DNA of 64,000 bases from CAZELM01 sp964512995 (GTDB lineage: Bacteria; CSSED10-310), in contig CAZELM010000017.1 in NCBI GenBank assembly GCA_964512995.1, positions 1 to 64,000 of the forward strand. Direction: 5' to 3'. Below are positions 35,593-43,811 of the stretch, piece after piece; position 1 is the first letter of the stretch, and the number at the start of each line of letters is the position of its first letter. Below the pieces are notes generated by a model, which did not search any database, was not told the DNA's origin, and saw only the letters and a program-made list of their open reading frames with translations. Position numbers and translations under genes: made by a program.

Positions 35593-36660
35593 TTATTTAT
35601 CCCCTCGTTTGGGTGGAATGGAGGGGTTCGGTTTTCCGCTCGAAGGATTTTTCTTCGTCTGGGGGGGACGGACCGGATCAGTGGAAGATGTTTTCAGATC
35701 CAATCGTTGTGTCGGCGATGGTCTGGAAGAACCTGAAGGTTTGGGCGATGTTCCAGGATCCGGTGATCGTTTACCTTCGATTCCCGGCCGACTCAAAATC
35801 TCATCCAGTTCGCGCTTCAATTCACCCGTACTCGTCAGGCTCGAAGACGTCGATATGATTTCTTTTCGGTCTTGTTTGGGAGGTGGTGGCGTCGTCTGAC
35901 CCTTGTAGGGTGGTTGGGGTGTGGTATCGGAGCGGGATACTTTCGATACATCCTTGCCATTTTCGGCTGGTTTGGATTTTGGTGGCGGTGTTGTGGGCGC
36001 GACCCGGATTCCCGCCATTTTCTTGAGATATGAATTATAATGTTTTTCCCGTTCACGAGTCAGCTTTTTACGGCGCGCACGAAGCTTCTGTTCGTATTCC
36101 TTCGTTTTTTTCATGTGCGCTTTACGGATATTGCTGACAAGAAATGCGACAATCGCCGGAGATGTAATCAGGAGTGCCCAGGCGACCGGTTCAATAATCT
36201 TGATCCATCTTGATTGTGATTTGATCTCAAAATATGTTTCCGGAGTTTCAGGGATGCGGATCTTGGGAAGCGCTTCCGGAAAAATCTCGATGTAATATTC
36301 CATATTGTTATTGGAATGATACCGCTGATCAATCGTCATTTCAAACCGGCTGGATTCCGGATTGTAACCTAATGGGGAGCTATGAAAGCTATGGGTGCCT
36401 TTATCACGAAAATGAATGATCATCTGATCCCGAGGTCGGACTTGCTGAACCTGAACACCAATATCAATGGCCTCATATTTCTTGGCGGAAAGAACCGGGT
36501 CATGCTGATACCAAAACGAAGCTCGAGGCTCCGGTGTTGGTGTGCTGTTTTCCGTATCAAAATACTCCTGGCTGACATCCTCTCCCGCAACCGGGATCGC
36601 AATCGAGATGATAAAGAAGAACAGCCACACGATTCGGATTCCAGAATAAATACAACTCAT
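35593..36660 (-). CDS. Single-pass membrane protein with Pro-rich cytoplasmic tail
   Basis: A 355-residue protein that I do not recognise. A signal peptide (to about residue 27, VAGE) is followed by an external beta-rich domain (about 45-155), a membrane helix (about 166-185), a highly basic helical stretch (about 188-222, KKTKEYEQKLRARRKK) and a long disordered tail rich in Pro, Ser, Thr and Lys (about 225-355), with a short acidic helix (ELKRELDEILSRPG) within it. The start at 36660 is supported by GAGGG 8 nt upstream. A good promoter lies at 36694-36722. The layout suggests an envelope-spanning scaffold or signalling protein; this is inference. Confidence 0.65.
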   Translation of the reverse strand: MSCIYSGIRIVWLFFFIISIAIPVAGEDVSQEYFDTENSTPTPEPRASFWYQHDPVLSAKKYEAIDIGVQVQQVRPRDQMIIHFRDKGTHSFHSSPLGYNPESSRFEMTIDQRYHSNNNMEYYIEIFPEALPKIRIPETPETYFEIKSQSRWIKIIEPVAWALLITSPAIVAFLVSNIRKAHMKKTKEYEQKLRARRKKLTREREKHYNSYLKKMAGIRVAPTTPPPKSKPAENGKDVSKVSRSDTTPQPPYKGQTTPPPPKQDRKEIISTSSSLTSTGELKRELDEILSRPGIEGKRSPDPGTSPKPSGSSRPSPTQRLDLKTSSTDPVRPPQTKKNPSSGKPNPSIPPKRGDK

Positions 36661-36693
36661 AATTATTTCCCTCATCAAATACCCACGATGCTC

Positions 36694-36722
36694 ATTTTCT
36701 CATAAACAGGAAGTGCTGTCAA
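36694..36722 (-). promoter_or_regulatory. Sigma-70-type promoter for the Pro-rich membrane protein
   Basis: On the minus strand TTGACA (36717-36722) and GAAAAT (36694-36699, 4 of 6) are 17 nt apart. The predicted leader is under 30 nt and contains the GAGGG ribosome binding site. Confidence 0.55.
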
Positions 36723-36767
36723 TTTCGGATGAATCTGATAAGTTACGGTTGGTATATGGAGGAAGCC

Positions 36768-37943
36768 GTGAGATCTTTTCGTATTGCCATGATTGCAGCC
36801 TGCCCCTTTCCGGCGGCATTTGCCTCATCCGGACTGATTCGGGAACTTTCCATGGCTCTGTCCAAACGAGGTCATCAGGTGCATATCATCACCTATCATC
36901 TCGGTCGGAATGATTTCGATGTAGATAGGCTCACCATTCATCGGATTCCCAAGGTTCCCGGCTACCATAAACTGACATCCGGTATTTCAATGGGGAAACC
37001 ATTGCTGGATTTCCTCCTGACTGTCAGACTGTTTCAGATTCTTCGAAAATATCGATTTGATGTCATCCATGCTCATAATTATGAAGCGCCTCCCGCAGGA
37101 TATATCGCACGATACTGGAAACACATCCCGGTTATCTATCACGCGCACAATACCATGTACCACGAGTTGCCGACTTATTTCCAATCCCCGATCAGCCAAT
37201 GTATCGCCCGAACGATCGGCCAGCGTCTGGATCAGATGATCCCCCCGAGAGCAGACCATATCATTGCCGTATCGGACAATCAGAAACACTATCTGTCCGC
37301 CATCGGAGTTCCACCGCATCATATTACGATGATTCCACCGTGTATCGACCCCCAAGAATTATCGACCGGAGATGGCGGCCATGTTCGACGCAATCTCCAT
37401 CTCACAGACGAACCATTGCTGATCTATACCGGTGGGCTTCACACCTACCAAAACAGTGAAGGATTGATCCATATCCTGAAAAACTGCCTGGCAAAACGCC
37501 CGGATATCCATCTCCTGGTTGTTGCACGATCATCTCCGAACTACCTCTATCAGCGATCCATTGAGGTTGGCGTTGCTGATCGTGTTCATTTTGTGGAAGG
37601 CGGTGGGTTGAACTGGGAACGCGATTGTCTGGCTGCTGCAACCATCGGCGTTATCCCTCGAGAACAATGCATCGGATTTCCGATTAAGATGTTAAACTAT
37701 CTCGCCGCCAAAAAACCCGTCGTCTGTTATAAGAGTCTTCTCAATGGATTCAAATCCGGTAAAGAAGTCATTGCATTGCCGGATGGCGATCACCACGCCG
37801 TCGCTCAAGCCATCATCGATCTTCTTGAACACCCGGCTCAGGCAGCCGCCATCGCACAAAATGGCTATCAAGCGGTGATTGAGCGGCATCACTGGGATCA
37901 GGCGATTCCAGTCGTGGAATCTATTTACCAGTCTTTATGCTGA
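36768..37943 (+). CDS. Glycosyltransferase family 4 (GT-B)
   Basis: A 391-residue retaining glycosyltransferase with the GT-B double Rossmann fold. The N-terminal half has AACPFPAAFASSGLIRELSMALSKRGHQVHIIT (split over consecutive strands and helix), FDVIHAHNYEAP and a central DHIIAVSDNQKHYL. The C-terminal half has LLIYTGGL (about 205) and GFPIKMLNYLAAKKPVVC (about 302), where the usual catalytic Glu-x7-Glu region is degenerate (the first Glu is replaced). The GTG start has GGAGG 5 nt upstream, preferable to an ATG at 36729. It is convergent with the nucleotide-sugar operon, which could supply its donor. Confidence 0.88.
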   Translation: MRSFRIAMIAACPFPAAFASSGLIRELSMALSKRGHQVHIITYHLGRNDFDVDRLTIHRIPKVPGYHKLTSGISMGKPLLDFLLTVRLFQILRKYRFDVIHAHNYEAPPAGYIARYWKHIPVIYHAHNTMYHELPTYFQSPISQCIARTIGQRLDQMIPPRADHIIAVSDNQKHYLSAIGVPPHHITMIPPCIDPQELSTGDGGHVRRNLHLTDEPLLIYTGGLHTYQNSEGLIHILKNCLAKRPDIHLLVVARSSPNYLYQRSIEVGVADRVHFVEGGGLNWERDCLAAATIGVIPREQCIGFPIKMLNYLAAKKPVVCYKSLLNGFKSGKEVIALPDGDHHAVAQAIIDLLEHPAQAAAIAQNGYQAVIERHHWDQAIPVVESIYQSLC

Positions 37944-38105
37944 CATACTCCGAGAGAAAGCAGCATACAGGGACTCGGACATGCGAACAGACACCCACCG
38001 AGCGGGAGATAATCAGGCAGACATCTTATGAAAATACTATTGTCTCATGACGAACGTATAATCAATGGGTTTTAATATCGCATGGACTGAAAATAGCGAA
38101 GTGAT

Positions 38106-38138
38106 TCCCGAGAGGGGATGGTGATCAGATTCTCGGGA
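38106..38138. repeat. Inverted repeat between convergent genes
   Basis: TCCCGAGA and TCTCGGGA form a perfect 8-bp stem around a 17-nt loop, midway between the stop of the glycosyltransferase and the last gene of the nucleotide-sugar operon. There is no T-tract on either side, so an intrinsic terminator is doubtful. Confidence 0.45.
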
Positions 38139-38169
38139 GTAATCCTGGAGACGTAACAGCAAGAACCAA

Positions 38170-39147
38170 TTATTCACCTGGACGAGTGCGCCAATACTCC
38201 AGGATTTCCAGCAGCGTTTCCGTTATGGATCGAGCTGGTTGCCAGCCGGTATCCTTGTGAAGCTGCTCATATGACCCGCATAGATATGGAACATCCGCTG
38301 GTCTGAACCGGTCGGTGTCCACCAGAATCTGGATGGGTTCCGGGGTTAGCTTCAACAACCAATCCAGAATGAATTGGATGGGAAGTGCCTTTCCTGAGGA
38401 GACATTGTAAACAGATAGATGCTTCCCGAAACGAAGGGCACGGGTGTATGCATCAACGGTATCTCGGACATCGGAGAAGTCGCGTTGTGCAGATAAATTG
38501 CCCACATGGATGGCCGGCTCCTGAACTTTTCGTTCGATCCTGGCGATCTGCCGGGCGAAATCCGATGCGACAAAACTGGGAGCCTGGCCGGGACCGATGT
38601 GATTGAACGGACGGACGAACACCATTTTCCCTTTCAGGTGATTAGCCAGTTGACGTGCTGCAACTTCCTGGCACACTTTGCTGGCGGCATAGGGACTTCT
38701 CGGATTTAATTCCTGATATTCATGGATCGGTTGGTTTCGGATGGCAACATCTCCATAAACCTCGCCTGATCCGACGATGAGAATATTGGTTTCCAGGGAT
38801 GCATTGCGAATTGAGGAGAGCAGGTTGACTGCGCCAATCACATTAACCTGATAGGTAAGAGATTCACCTTCCCAGGAATGTTTAACATTCGCGATTCCGG
38901 CCAGATGGTACACTTCATCCGGTTGAATCTCTTCGAGCAACTGAGCCAGTCTGCCGGGCGCGGTCAGATCAACCCGGTGCATCTGAATCTGGCCGGAAAA
39001 TCGGGAAAGGTTCGGTGGAATGGAGCCGGCTTTATCCATAAGATGGACTATCCGGCCTTCTTCCAGCACTCGTTCAGCCAGGTGTCGACCCGCAAACCCG
39101 CTTCCACCCGTGATCAGCACTGGACCTGTCGTCATCGCATGACTCAA
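38170..39147 (-). CDS. NAD(P)-dependent GDP-sugar reductase/epimerase (RMD-like SDR)
   Basis: A 325-residue extended short-chain dehydrogenase. The cofactor motif ITGGSGFAGRHLAE is at the N-terminus and the catalytic YAASK (Tyr-x3-Lys) at about 150, with VGSGEVYG before it. VRPFNHIGPGQ and the C-terminal RPADVPYLCGSY match GDP-4-keto-6-deoxymannose reductases, which act after Gmd to give GDP-D-rhamnose or GDP-6-deoxytalose. The start is placed at a TTG overlapping the stop of gmd (TTGA), with GGGAG 8 nt upstream; an ATG at 39135 is an alternative. It is the last gene of the sugar operon. Confidence 0.82.
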   Translation of the reverse strand: MSHAMTTGPVLITGGSGFAGRHLAERVLEEGRIVHLMDKAGSIPPNLSRFSGQIQMHRVDLTAPGRLAQLLEEIQPDEVYHLAGIANVKHSWEGESLTYQVNVIGAVNLLSSIRNASLETNILIVGSGEVYGDVAIRNQPIHEYQELNPRSPYAASKVCQEVAARQLANHLKGKMVFVRPFNHIGPGQAPSFVASDFARQIARIERKVQEPAIHVGNLSAQRDFSDVRDTVDAYTRALRFGKHLSVYNVSSGKALPIQFILDWLLKLTPEPIQILVDTDRFRPADVPYLCGSYEQLHKDTGWQPARSITETLLEILEYWRTRPGE

Positions 39148-40106
39148 TGAATACGCTCCCGCCAATAATTCAATATATCATCGAGTGTCTGCTCAAATGG
39201 AATAATCGGCTGCCAGCCGGTGGCATTTCTGAATTTCGTGTTATCTCCCAGGAGGATCGGAACATCGGAAGGCCGAAACCGATTGGGATCCTGAGCGATC
39301 TTGATTTTCACTGATGTACGGGCCAGCAGCATATTCAAGACCTCCCGAATTTCCCAGCAAGTGCCGGATGCAATATTATAGGGTTCACCCGGAATGCACT
39401 TTTCGGATAACGAAAGCCAATAGGCCCGAACCATATCACGAACATCCGTAAAATCCCGTTTTGCATCCAGGTTACCGACATAAATGACCGGATCCCTCAA
39501 TTTCCGTTCGATCTCCACAATCTGCCGCGCAAAATCAGAACAGACGAACACATCACCCCGTCGTGGGCCGGTATGATTGAATCCTCGCGTTCTGACGATT
39601 TTCATGCCATAACTCATGAAGTATTGATATCCCAGAAAATCCTGTCCGACTTTGCTGACCGCATAGGGAGAGAGAGGCCGGAGCGGGTTTGTCTCGCGAA
39701 TGGGGACTTCATCAGCATGGACCATACCGTATTCTTCACTGGAGCAAGCGATCTGGATCCACGGGTCCAATTTCAGATATCGAATCGCTTCGAAGATATT
39801 GACCTGACCGATGATATTGGTTACCAGGCTTTCACTGGGTGCTTTCCAGGAGGATGGTACGAAGCTCTGAGCGGCCAGATGAAAAATTTTCTCCGGTCTG
39901 ATCTGTTCCAGAATTCGCTGAACGCTTGAAGCATCCCGAAGATCGCATTCCATCATTTTGAATCGATTCCTGGAATGCTCGATATTTTCGGTTCGACTGC
40001 GCCATCTGTAAATACCATACAGTTCAACATCCGGATGATGTGCAAGAATGTAATCGGCCAGATGACTGCCTGCAAAGCCAGTGATACCGGTTATTAATAC
40101 TCTCAT
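39144..40106 (-). CDS. gmd: GDP-mannose 4,6-dehydratase-like SDR
   Basis: A 320-residue extended SDR. It has ITGITGFAGSHLADY for NAD(P), FHLAAQSFVPSSW, the dehydratase signature CSSEEYG (about 119) and SPYAVSK (about 145), then TRGFNHTGPRRGDVFVCSDFA, characteristic of GDP-mannose dehydratases. It converts GDP-mannose to GDP-4-keto-6-deoxymannose, the substrate for the downstream reductase. It is somewhat shorter than E. coli Gmd (about 370), like other short forms. AAGGAG lies 7 nt before the ATG. It follows rmlD with a 12-nt gap. Confidence 0.85.
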   Translation of the reverse strand: MRVLITGITGFAGSHLADYILAHHPDVELYGIYRWRSRTENIEHSRNRFKMMECDLRDASSVQRILEQIRPEKIFHLAAQSFVPSSWKAPSESLVTNIIGQVNIFEAIRYLKLDPWIQIACSSEEYGMVHADEVPIRETNPLRPLSPYAVSKVGQDFLGYQYFMSYGMKIVRTRGFNHTGPRRGDVFVCSDFARQIVEIERKLRDPVIYVGNLDAKRDFTDVRDMVRAYWLSLSEKCIPGEPYNIASGTCWEIREVLNMLLARTSVKIKIAQDPNRFRPSDVPILLGDNTKFRNATGWQPIIPFEQTLDDILNYWRERIH

Positions 40107-40118
40107 AGGAGATCTCCT

Positions 40119-40973
40119 TTATACATGAAGTTGAAATGTGTCATTCAGGTATCGCACGACAGCTTCCTGCCAACTCGGCAAAGGGACTCCGGTACACTGA
40201 ACATATTTATCGGTAGAGAGCACAGAATAGGATGGTCTCGTAGCTGGCAATGGGTATTCAGATGTTCGAATCGGCAGTATCGTAGTATGTGGAGAGACCA
40301 GCTTCAGGAAATAACTGGCGAAACCGTACCATGTTGTGTGCCCACTGTTTGTGACATTATAGATGCCAGTTGCACCGTGTGATAACAAAAACTGAGTTGC
40401 GCGAGCCAGATCACTGGCGTAAGTTGGGCAGCCTACCTGATCATCGACCACTCGCAACGGCGTGGTCTCCCCAGCCAGTTGAATCATTCGATCGACGAAA
40501 TTCCGACCGTTTCGACCGAATAACCATGCGGTGCGGGCAATCAGGTGATGATCGGGTAATGTGTCCATGACCGACTGCTCTCCCGCCCATTTGCTTCGGC
40601 CATATACCGATAGCGGACGAGGAGTTGCTTCCTCGGAGTATGGAACCGGTGAAGTTCCATCGAAGATGTAATCACTGGAGTAGTACACCATGAAAGCACC
40701 ACTTTCTCTGCATGCTTCCGCCACATTCTTCGCTCCATATGCATTTACTTGATTGGCCTTTTCAGGAAAGGATTCACATTCATCCACCTGGGTATAAGCA
40801 GCAGCATGGATCACGATATCGGGGTGGATTTCCATGATCTTCTCCCGGCACACCTCGCGATGTGTGATATCGAAATCTTCGATATCCACACTGATCACAT
40901 TCCCCAGTGATGAAAGTTCCCGTTTGAGATCGAAAGCCAGCAGGCCGTTTCCACCGGTGATCAGTAACTTCAT
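40119..40973 (-). CDS. rmlD: dTDP-4-dehydrorhamnose reductase
   Basis: A 284-residue RmlD/RfbD, the last step of dTDP-L-rhamnose synthesis (NAD(P)H-dependent reduction). Motifs: LLITGGNGLLAFDL, DFDITHRE (about 41), HAAAYTQVDECE (about 64), SSDYIFDG (about 100), SVYGRSKWAGE (catalytic Tyr-x3-Lys) and RTAWLFGRNGRNF. The start ATG overlaps the stop of rmlB (ATGA), which I prefer to a longer open frame. The length is normal. It lies between rmlB and gmd. Confidence 0.93.
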   Translation of the reverse strand: MKLLITGGNGLLAFDLKRELSSLGNVISVDIEDFDITHREVCREKIMEIHPDIVIHAAAYTQVDECESFPEKANQVNAYGAKNVAEACRESGAFMVYYSSDYIFDGTSPVPYSEEATPRPLSVYGRSKWAGEQSVMDTLPDHHLIARTAWLFGRNGRNFVDRMIQLAGETTPLRVVDDQVGCPTYASDLARATQFLLSHGATGIYNVTNSGHTTWYGFASYFLKLVSPHTTILPIRTSEYPLPATRPSYSVLSTDKYVQCTGVPLPSWQEAVVRYLNDTFQLHV

Positions 40974-41998
40974 TTTTCCATGCCCAACTGGTGCTGGTAC
41001 CAATTCTGATAATATTCTTTGAATTCCTTATTTTTGGCTTTTAATTTGTTCCACCAGTCTGGATTGTTTTTGTACCATTCGACGGTCTGGCAGATTCCTT
41101 GTTCGAACGTCGTCAGTGGTACCCATCCCAGTGCTCTGATTTTTGAGGAATCGACCGCATAGCGTCTGTCATGGCCTGGCCGATCTTTGATCGGCTGAAT
41201 CATTGTGAGCGGTTTTTTTAAAAGATCCAGAATCCGGTGTGTGATTTCCAGATTGGTATGTTCGTTGTTTCCACCAATATTATAAACTTCTCCAGGGATA
41301 CCGAGCCGATGGATGAGATCCAAAGCGCGGCAATGATCTTCAACATACAGCCAATCCCTGACATTCAATCCATCTCCATATAAGGGAAGAGGCTGATCTT
41401 CCAACGCATTAGTAACAAACAATGGCACCAGTTTTTCCGGATATTGGAATGGTCCATAGTTATTTGAGGCTCGTGTAATGACGGCAGGGAGCTTATAGGT
41501 TTTCACATAAGCCAGAACCAGGAGTTCGCCGCTCGCTTTGGATGCCGAATATGGGCTGGATGGCTTCACGGGATCTGTCTCCTTGAAAGCACCCGATTCA
41601 ATCGATCCATACACTTCATCAGTGGAGATCTGAATAAACAAGGAAACCGGAAATTTTCGTGCCGACTCCAATAAAACATGAGTTCCCATCACATCTGTGC
41701 GGATGAATCCGCCAGGGTCTAAAATGGAGCGATCCACATGGGTTTCTGCGGCAAAATTGAAAATATAATCGATCCCCGATGCCAGAATCTGTTCGACGAT
41801 CTGAGCGTCACAGATATCGCCTAAAACAAATTGATACCTCGAGTTTCCTTCCCAATCGCTCAGATTCTCGCGGTTTCCGGCATATGTCAGTTTATCAAGA
41901 TTTACAACATGACACTCCGAATCCATATTCAACAGGTATCGGATAAAATTGGATCCAATAAAACCGGCTCCGCCGGTGATCAAATACTTCCTAGCCAT
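40970..41998 (-). CDS. rmlB: dTDP-glucose 4,6-dehydratase
   Basis: A 342-residue RmlB/RfbB that makes dTDP-4-keto-6-deoxyglucose. Motifs are ITGGAGFIGSNFIRY, LDKLTYAGNRENL, NFAAETHVDRSI, the STDEVYG signature (about 123), PSSPYSASKA (Tyr-x3-Lys) and ITRASNNYGPFQYPEKLVP. The start at 41998 has GGGAG 7 nt upstream and overlaps the end of the rmlC-like gene by 8 nt; the longer frame adds 31 residues without support. Length is normal for the family. Confidence 0.95.
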   Translation of the reverse strand: MARKYLITGGAGFIGSNFIRYLLNMDSECHVVNLDKLTYAGNRENLSDWEGNSRYQFVLGDICDAQIVEQILASGIDYIFNFAAETHVDRSILDPGGFIRTDVMGTHVLLESARKFPVSLFIQISTDEVYGSIESGAFKETDPVKPSSPYSASKASGELLVLAYVKTYKLPAVITRASNNYGPFQYPEKLVPLFVTNALEDQPLPLYGDGLNVRDWLYVEDHCRALDLIHRLGIPGEVYNIGGNNEHTNLEITHRILDLLKKPLTMIQPIKDRPGHDRRYAVDSSKIRALGWVPLTTFEQGICQTVEWYKNNPDWWNKLKAKNKEFKEYYQNWYQHQLGMEK

Positions 41999-42446
41999 CT
42001 TTCCGCTCCCAGCAGTAAGGAATTTCTGGTGAATCTGGAGCCAATCGATATTCATCCGGAGAGGCATAGTTGTAAATATTGGTGGGAACATTGACGATCA
42101 ATGTCATCTCCGGTGAGATGCCTTTGAAACCATGATACACGCCCGAAGGGATTTTCAGGAGAATCGGATTCAGGATTCCCATAAAAAATTCGTTCACTTC
42201 CTTATGCGTATTTGAATGTTCACGTGCATCGTACAATACGACCTTGGCCATTCCTGCGACGCAGATAAAATGATCATCCTGATGTAAATGATAATGCCAG
42301 CCTTTCACAACACCTGGATATACAGCCGTGATATATGTCTGGCCGAAATGCTGAAATTCCGGCCAATCAGACCGCAGCATTTCCATCAGATATCCCCGCT
42401 CATCCGGTATTCGTTTTAAATTCCGTGTCATAACGCCATCTATCAT
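41991..42446 (-). CDS. rmlC: dTDP-4-dehydrorhamnose 3,5-epimerase-like cupin
   Basis: A 151-residue cupin related to RmlC/RfbC. Matching pieces are DERGYLMEMLRSD, GVVKGWHYHLHQDDHFICVAG (the catalytic His region) and IPSGVYHGFKGI with PDEYRLAPDSPEIPYCW at the end. It is shorter than the usual 180 residues, so it may be a divergent 3,5-epimerase or one acting on a related 4-keto sugar; position between rmlA and rmlB makes rhamnose synthesis the natural reading. AAGGA lies 7 nt before the ATG. Confidence 0.78.
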   Translation of the reverse strand: MIDGVMTRNLKRIPDERGYLMEMLRSDWPEFQHFGQTYITAVYPGVVKGWHYHLHQDDHFICVAGMAKVVLYDAREHSNTHKEVNEFFMGILNPILLKIPSGVYHGFKGISPEMTLIVNVPTNIYNYASPDEYRLAPDSPEIPYCWERKDG

Positions 42447-42473
42447 CTTGATATCCTTATCTTTACAATGTGC

Positions 42474-42532
42474 CCGAATGGATAACTTACAGAAAAAAAT
42501 ATACTATTTTTCATTGCAATCAATCCATTCGG
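42474..42532. repeat. Inverted repeat in the rmlA-rmlC spacer
   Basis: CCGAATGGAT (42474-42483) and ATCCATTCGG (42523-42532) are perfect 10-bp inverted repeats with 39 nt between them. In the minus-strand mRNA they would form a long-loop hairpin ahead of the rmlC ribosome binding site. There is no T-tract. It might modulate expression or be a protein-binding pair. Confidence 0.5.
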
Positions 42533-42570
42533 TGTGTCGGACTATTACCATTTTTCAACATCGATTCATC

Positions 42571-43635
42571 TCAAAGAATTCCAACGACGCTCCGGTCACC
42601 CAAGACAAATCGGTATGCCAGGGGTTTGCATTGCGATTTTTTTAATTCCACAAACCGGCCGATCAAACTATCCTCAATCCGGACACCGACATCCTCAATC
42701 CGCGCTTTTTCGAGGATGATCGAGTGTTCGATTTCCGCTCGACGGATGACACAATCATGCTGAATAGATGTGAATGGACCGATATAAGAGTCGATGATCT
42801 GTGTGTGTGCGCCGATGATGGCCGGGCCCCGAATCGTGGAGCGTATAACGCGAGCACCCGCTTCGACGACCACTTTATGATTAAGCTGGGAATCGGAATC
42901 GACCGAACCGTCGACCATTGTTTCAACTCGATCGAGTACCATTCGATTCGCCTCGAGCATATCCTCCAGTTTCCCGGTATCTTTCCACCAGCCATTGACA
43001 ATCGATGGATTGACTTTGAATCCCATGTTGATCAATTCCTGAATCGCATCGGTGATTTCGAGTTCATTTCTCTGAGATGGCTTGATATTCCGAGCTGCTG
43101 TAAAAATATTCTTATCAAACATATATACGCCAACCAGTGCCAGGTCACTGATTGGATTTTTCGGTTTCTCAATCAACCGATTCACCCGGCCATCAATCAA
43201 TTCCGCGACTCCAAACTGTTCTGGATTTGGCACTCGCGCCAATAATATCTGAGCGTTGGCGTCGCCTTTCTGAAATTCTTCTACCAGAGAGGTGATGCCA
43301 TCCAGTATCAGATTATCTCCCAGATACATAACGAAGGGATCCTCTTTCAGATAATCTTCTGCAGTGAGAACGGCATGGGCAAGTCCAAGGGGTGCGCATT
43401 GTTCGATATATGAGACACTTACTCCCCAATTCGAGCCATTTCCGACAGCATCCCGGATCTCCTCTTTCGTATCTCCGACAATGATACCGATATCCGTGAT
43501 GCCAGCATTCGCGATGGCTTCAATACCATAAAAAAGGACGGGTCTGTTAGCGACAGGAACCAGTTGTTTCGCACGTGTATATGTCAGCGGTCGTAACCGG
43601 GTACCCTTCCCTCCACTTAGAATTAATCCTTTCAC
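42571..43635 (-). CDS. rmlA: Glucose-1-phosphate thymidylyltransferase, long form
   Basis: A 354-residue nucleotidyltransferase starting the dTDP-sugar pathway. The N-terminal domain has the GGKGTRLRPLTYTRAKQL pyrophosphorylase signature, PVLFYGIEAI, MYLGDNLI (metal Asp) and IEKPKNPISDLALVGVYMF. Beyond about residue 240 it carries a left-handed beta-helix with hexad repeats (VIRSTIRGPAIIG, IIDSYIGPFTSI, IEHSIILEKARI), the mark of the long RmlA/StrD type rather than the 290-residue RmlA. The start is a GTG with GAGGA 6 nt upstream. It is the first gene of the sugar operon. Confidence 0.9.
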   Translation of the reverse strand: MKGLILSGGKGTRLRPLTYTRAKQLVPVANRPVLFYGIEAIANAGITDIGIIVGDTKEEIRDAVGNGSNWGVSVSYIEQCAPLGLAHAVLTAEDYLKEDPFVMYLGDNLILDGITSLVEEFQKGDANAQILLARVPNPEQFGVAELIDGRVNRLIEKPKNPISDLALVGVYMFDKNIFTAARNIKPSQRNELEITDAIQELINMGFKVNPSIVNGWWKDTGKLEDMLEANRMVLDRVETMVDGSVDSDSQLNHKVVVEAGARVIRSTIRGPAIIGAHTQIIDSYIGPFTSIQHDCVIRRAEIEHSIILEKARIEDVGVRIEDSLIGRFVELKKSQCKPLAYRFVLGDRSVVGIL

Positions 43636-43686
43636 CAGAGTTCCTCACTTTTGACTTGGATGGAGCCTCGAGTTGCTTCGGACTGC

Positions 43687-43715
43687 ATCTTATGGCGCTT
43701 GGTATGGGTTGTCAA
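43687..43715 (-). promoter_or_regulatory. Promoter of the nucleotide-sugar operon
   Basis: On the minus strand a perfect TTGACA (43710-43715) is followed after 17 nt by TAAGAT (43687-43692). It points at rmlA, with a leader of about 45 nt. Its -35 box overlaps that of the plus-strand promoter described next. Confidence 0.6.
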
Positions 43716-43737
43716 TGTCAAGAACACGGATTAAAAT
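43709..43737 (+). promoter_or_regulatory. Promoter of the outer-membrane barrel gene
   Basis: TTGTCA (43709-43714, 5 of 6) and TAAAAT (43732-43737, 5 of 6) with 17 nt between. It drives the gene at 43812 with a leader near 70 nt and shares its -35 bases with the divergent sugar-operon promoter. Confidence 0.6.
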
Positions 43738-43811
43738 ATGTCCAGTACGATCGTTTTTGAAGCGAATCAACAATGTAAATGCCAGGATTTTTGTGAAAGA
43801 GAGAAATCAAT

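Noticed and set aside
38106..38138. Terminator for the glycosyltransferase or sugar operon
   Set aside because: The 8-bp stem is perfect but the loop is 17 nt and no T-tract follows on either strand, so it is listed only as an inverted repeat.
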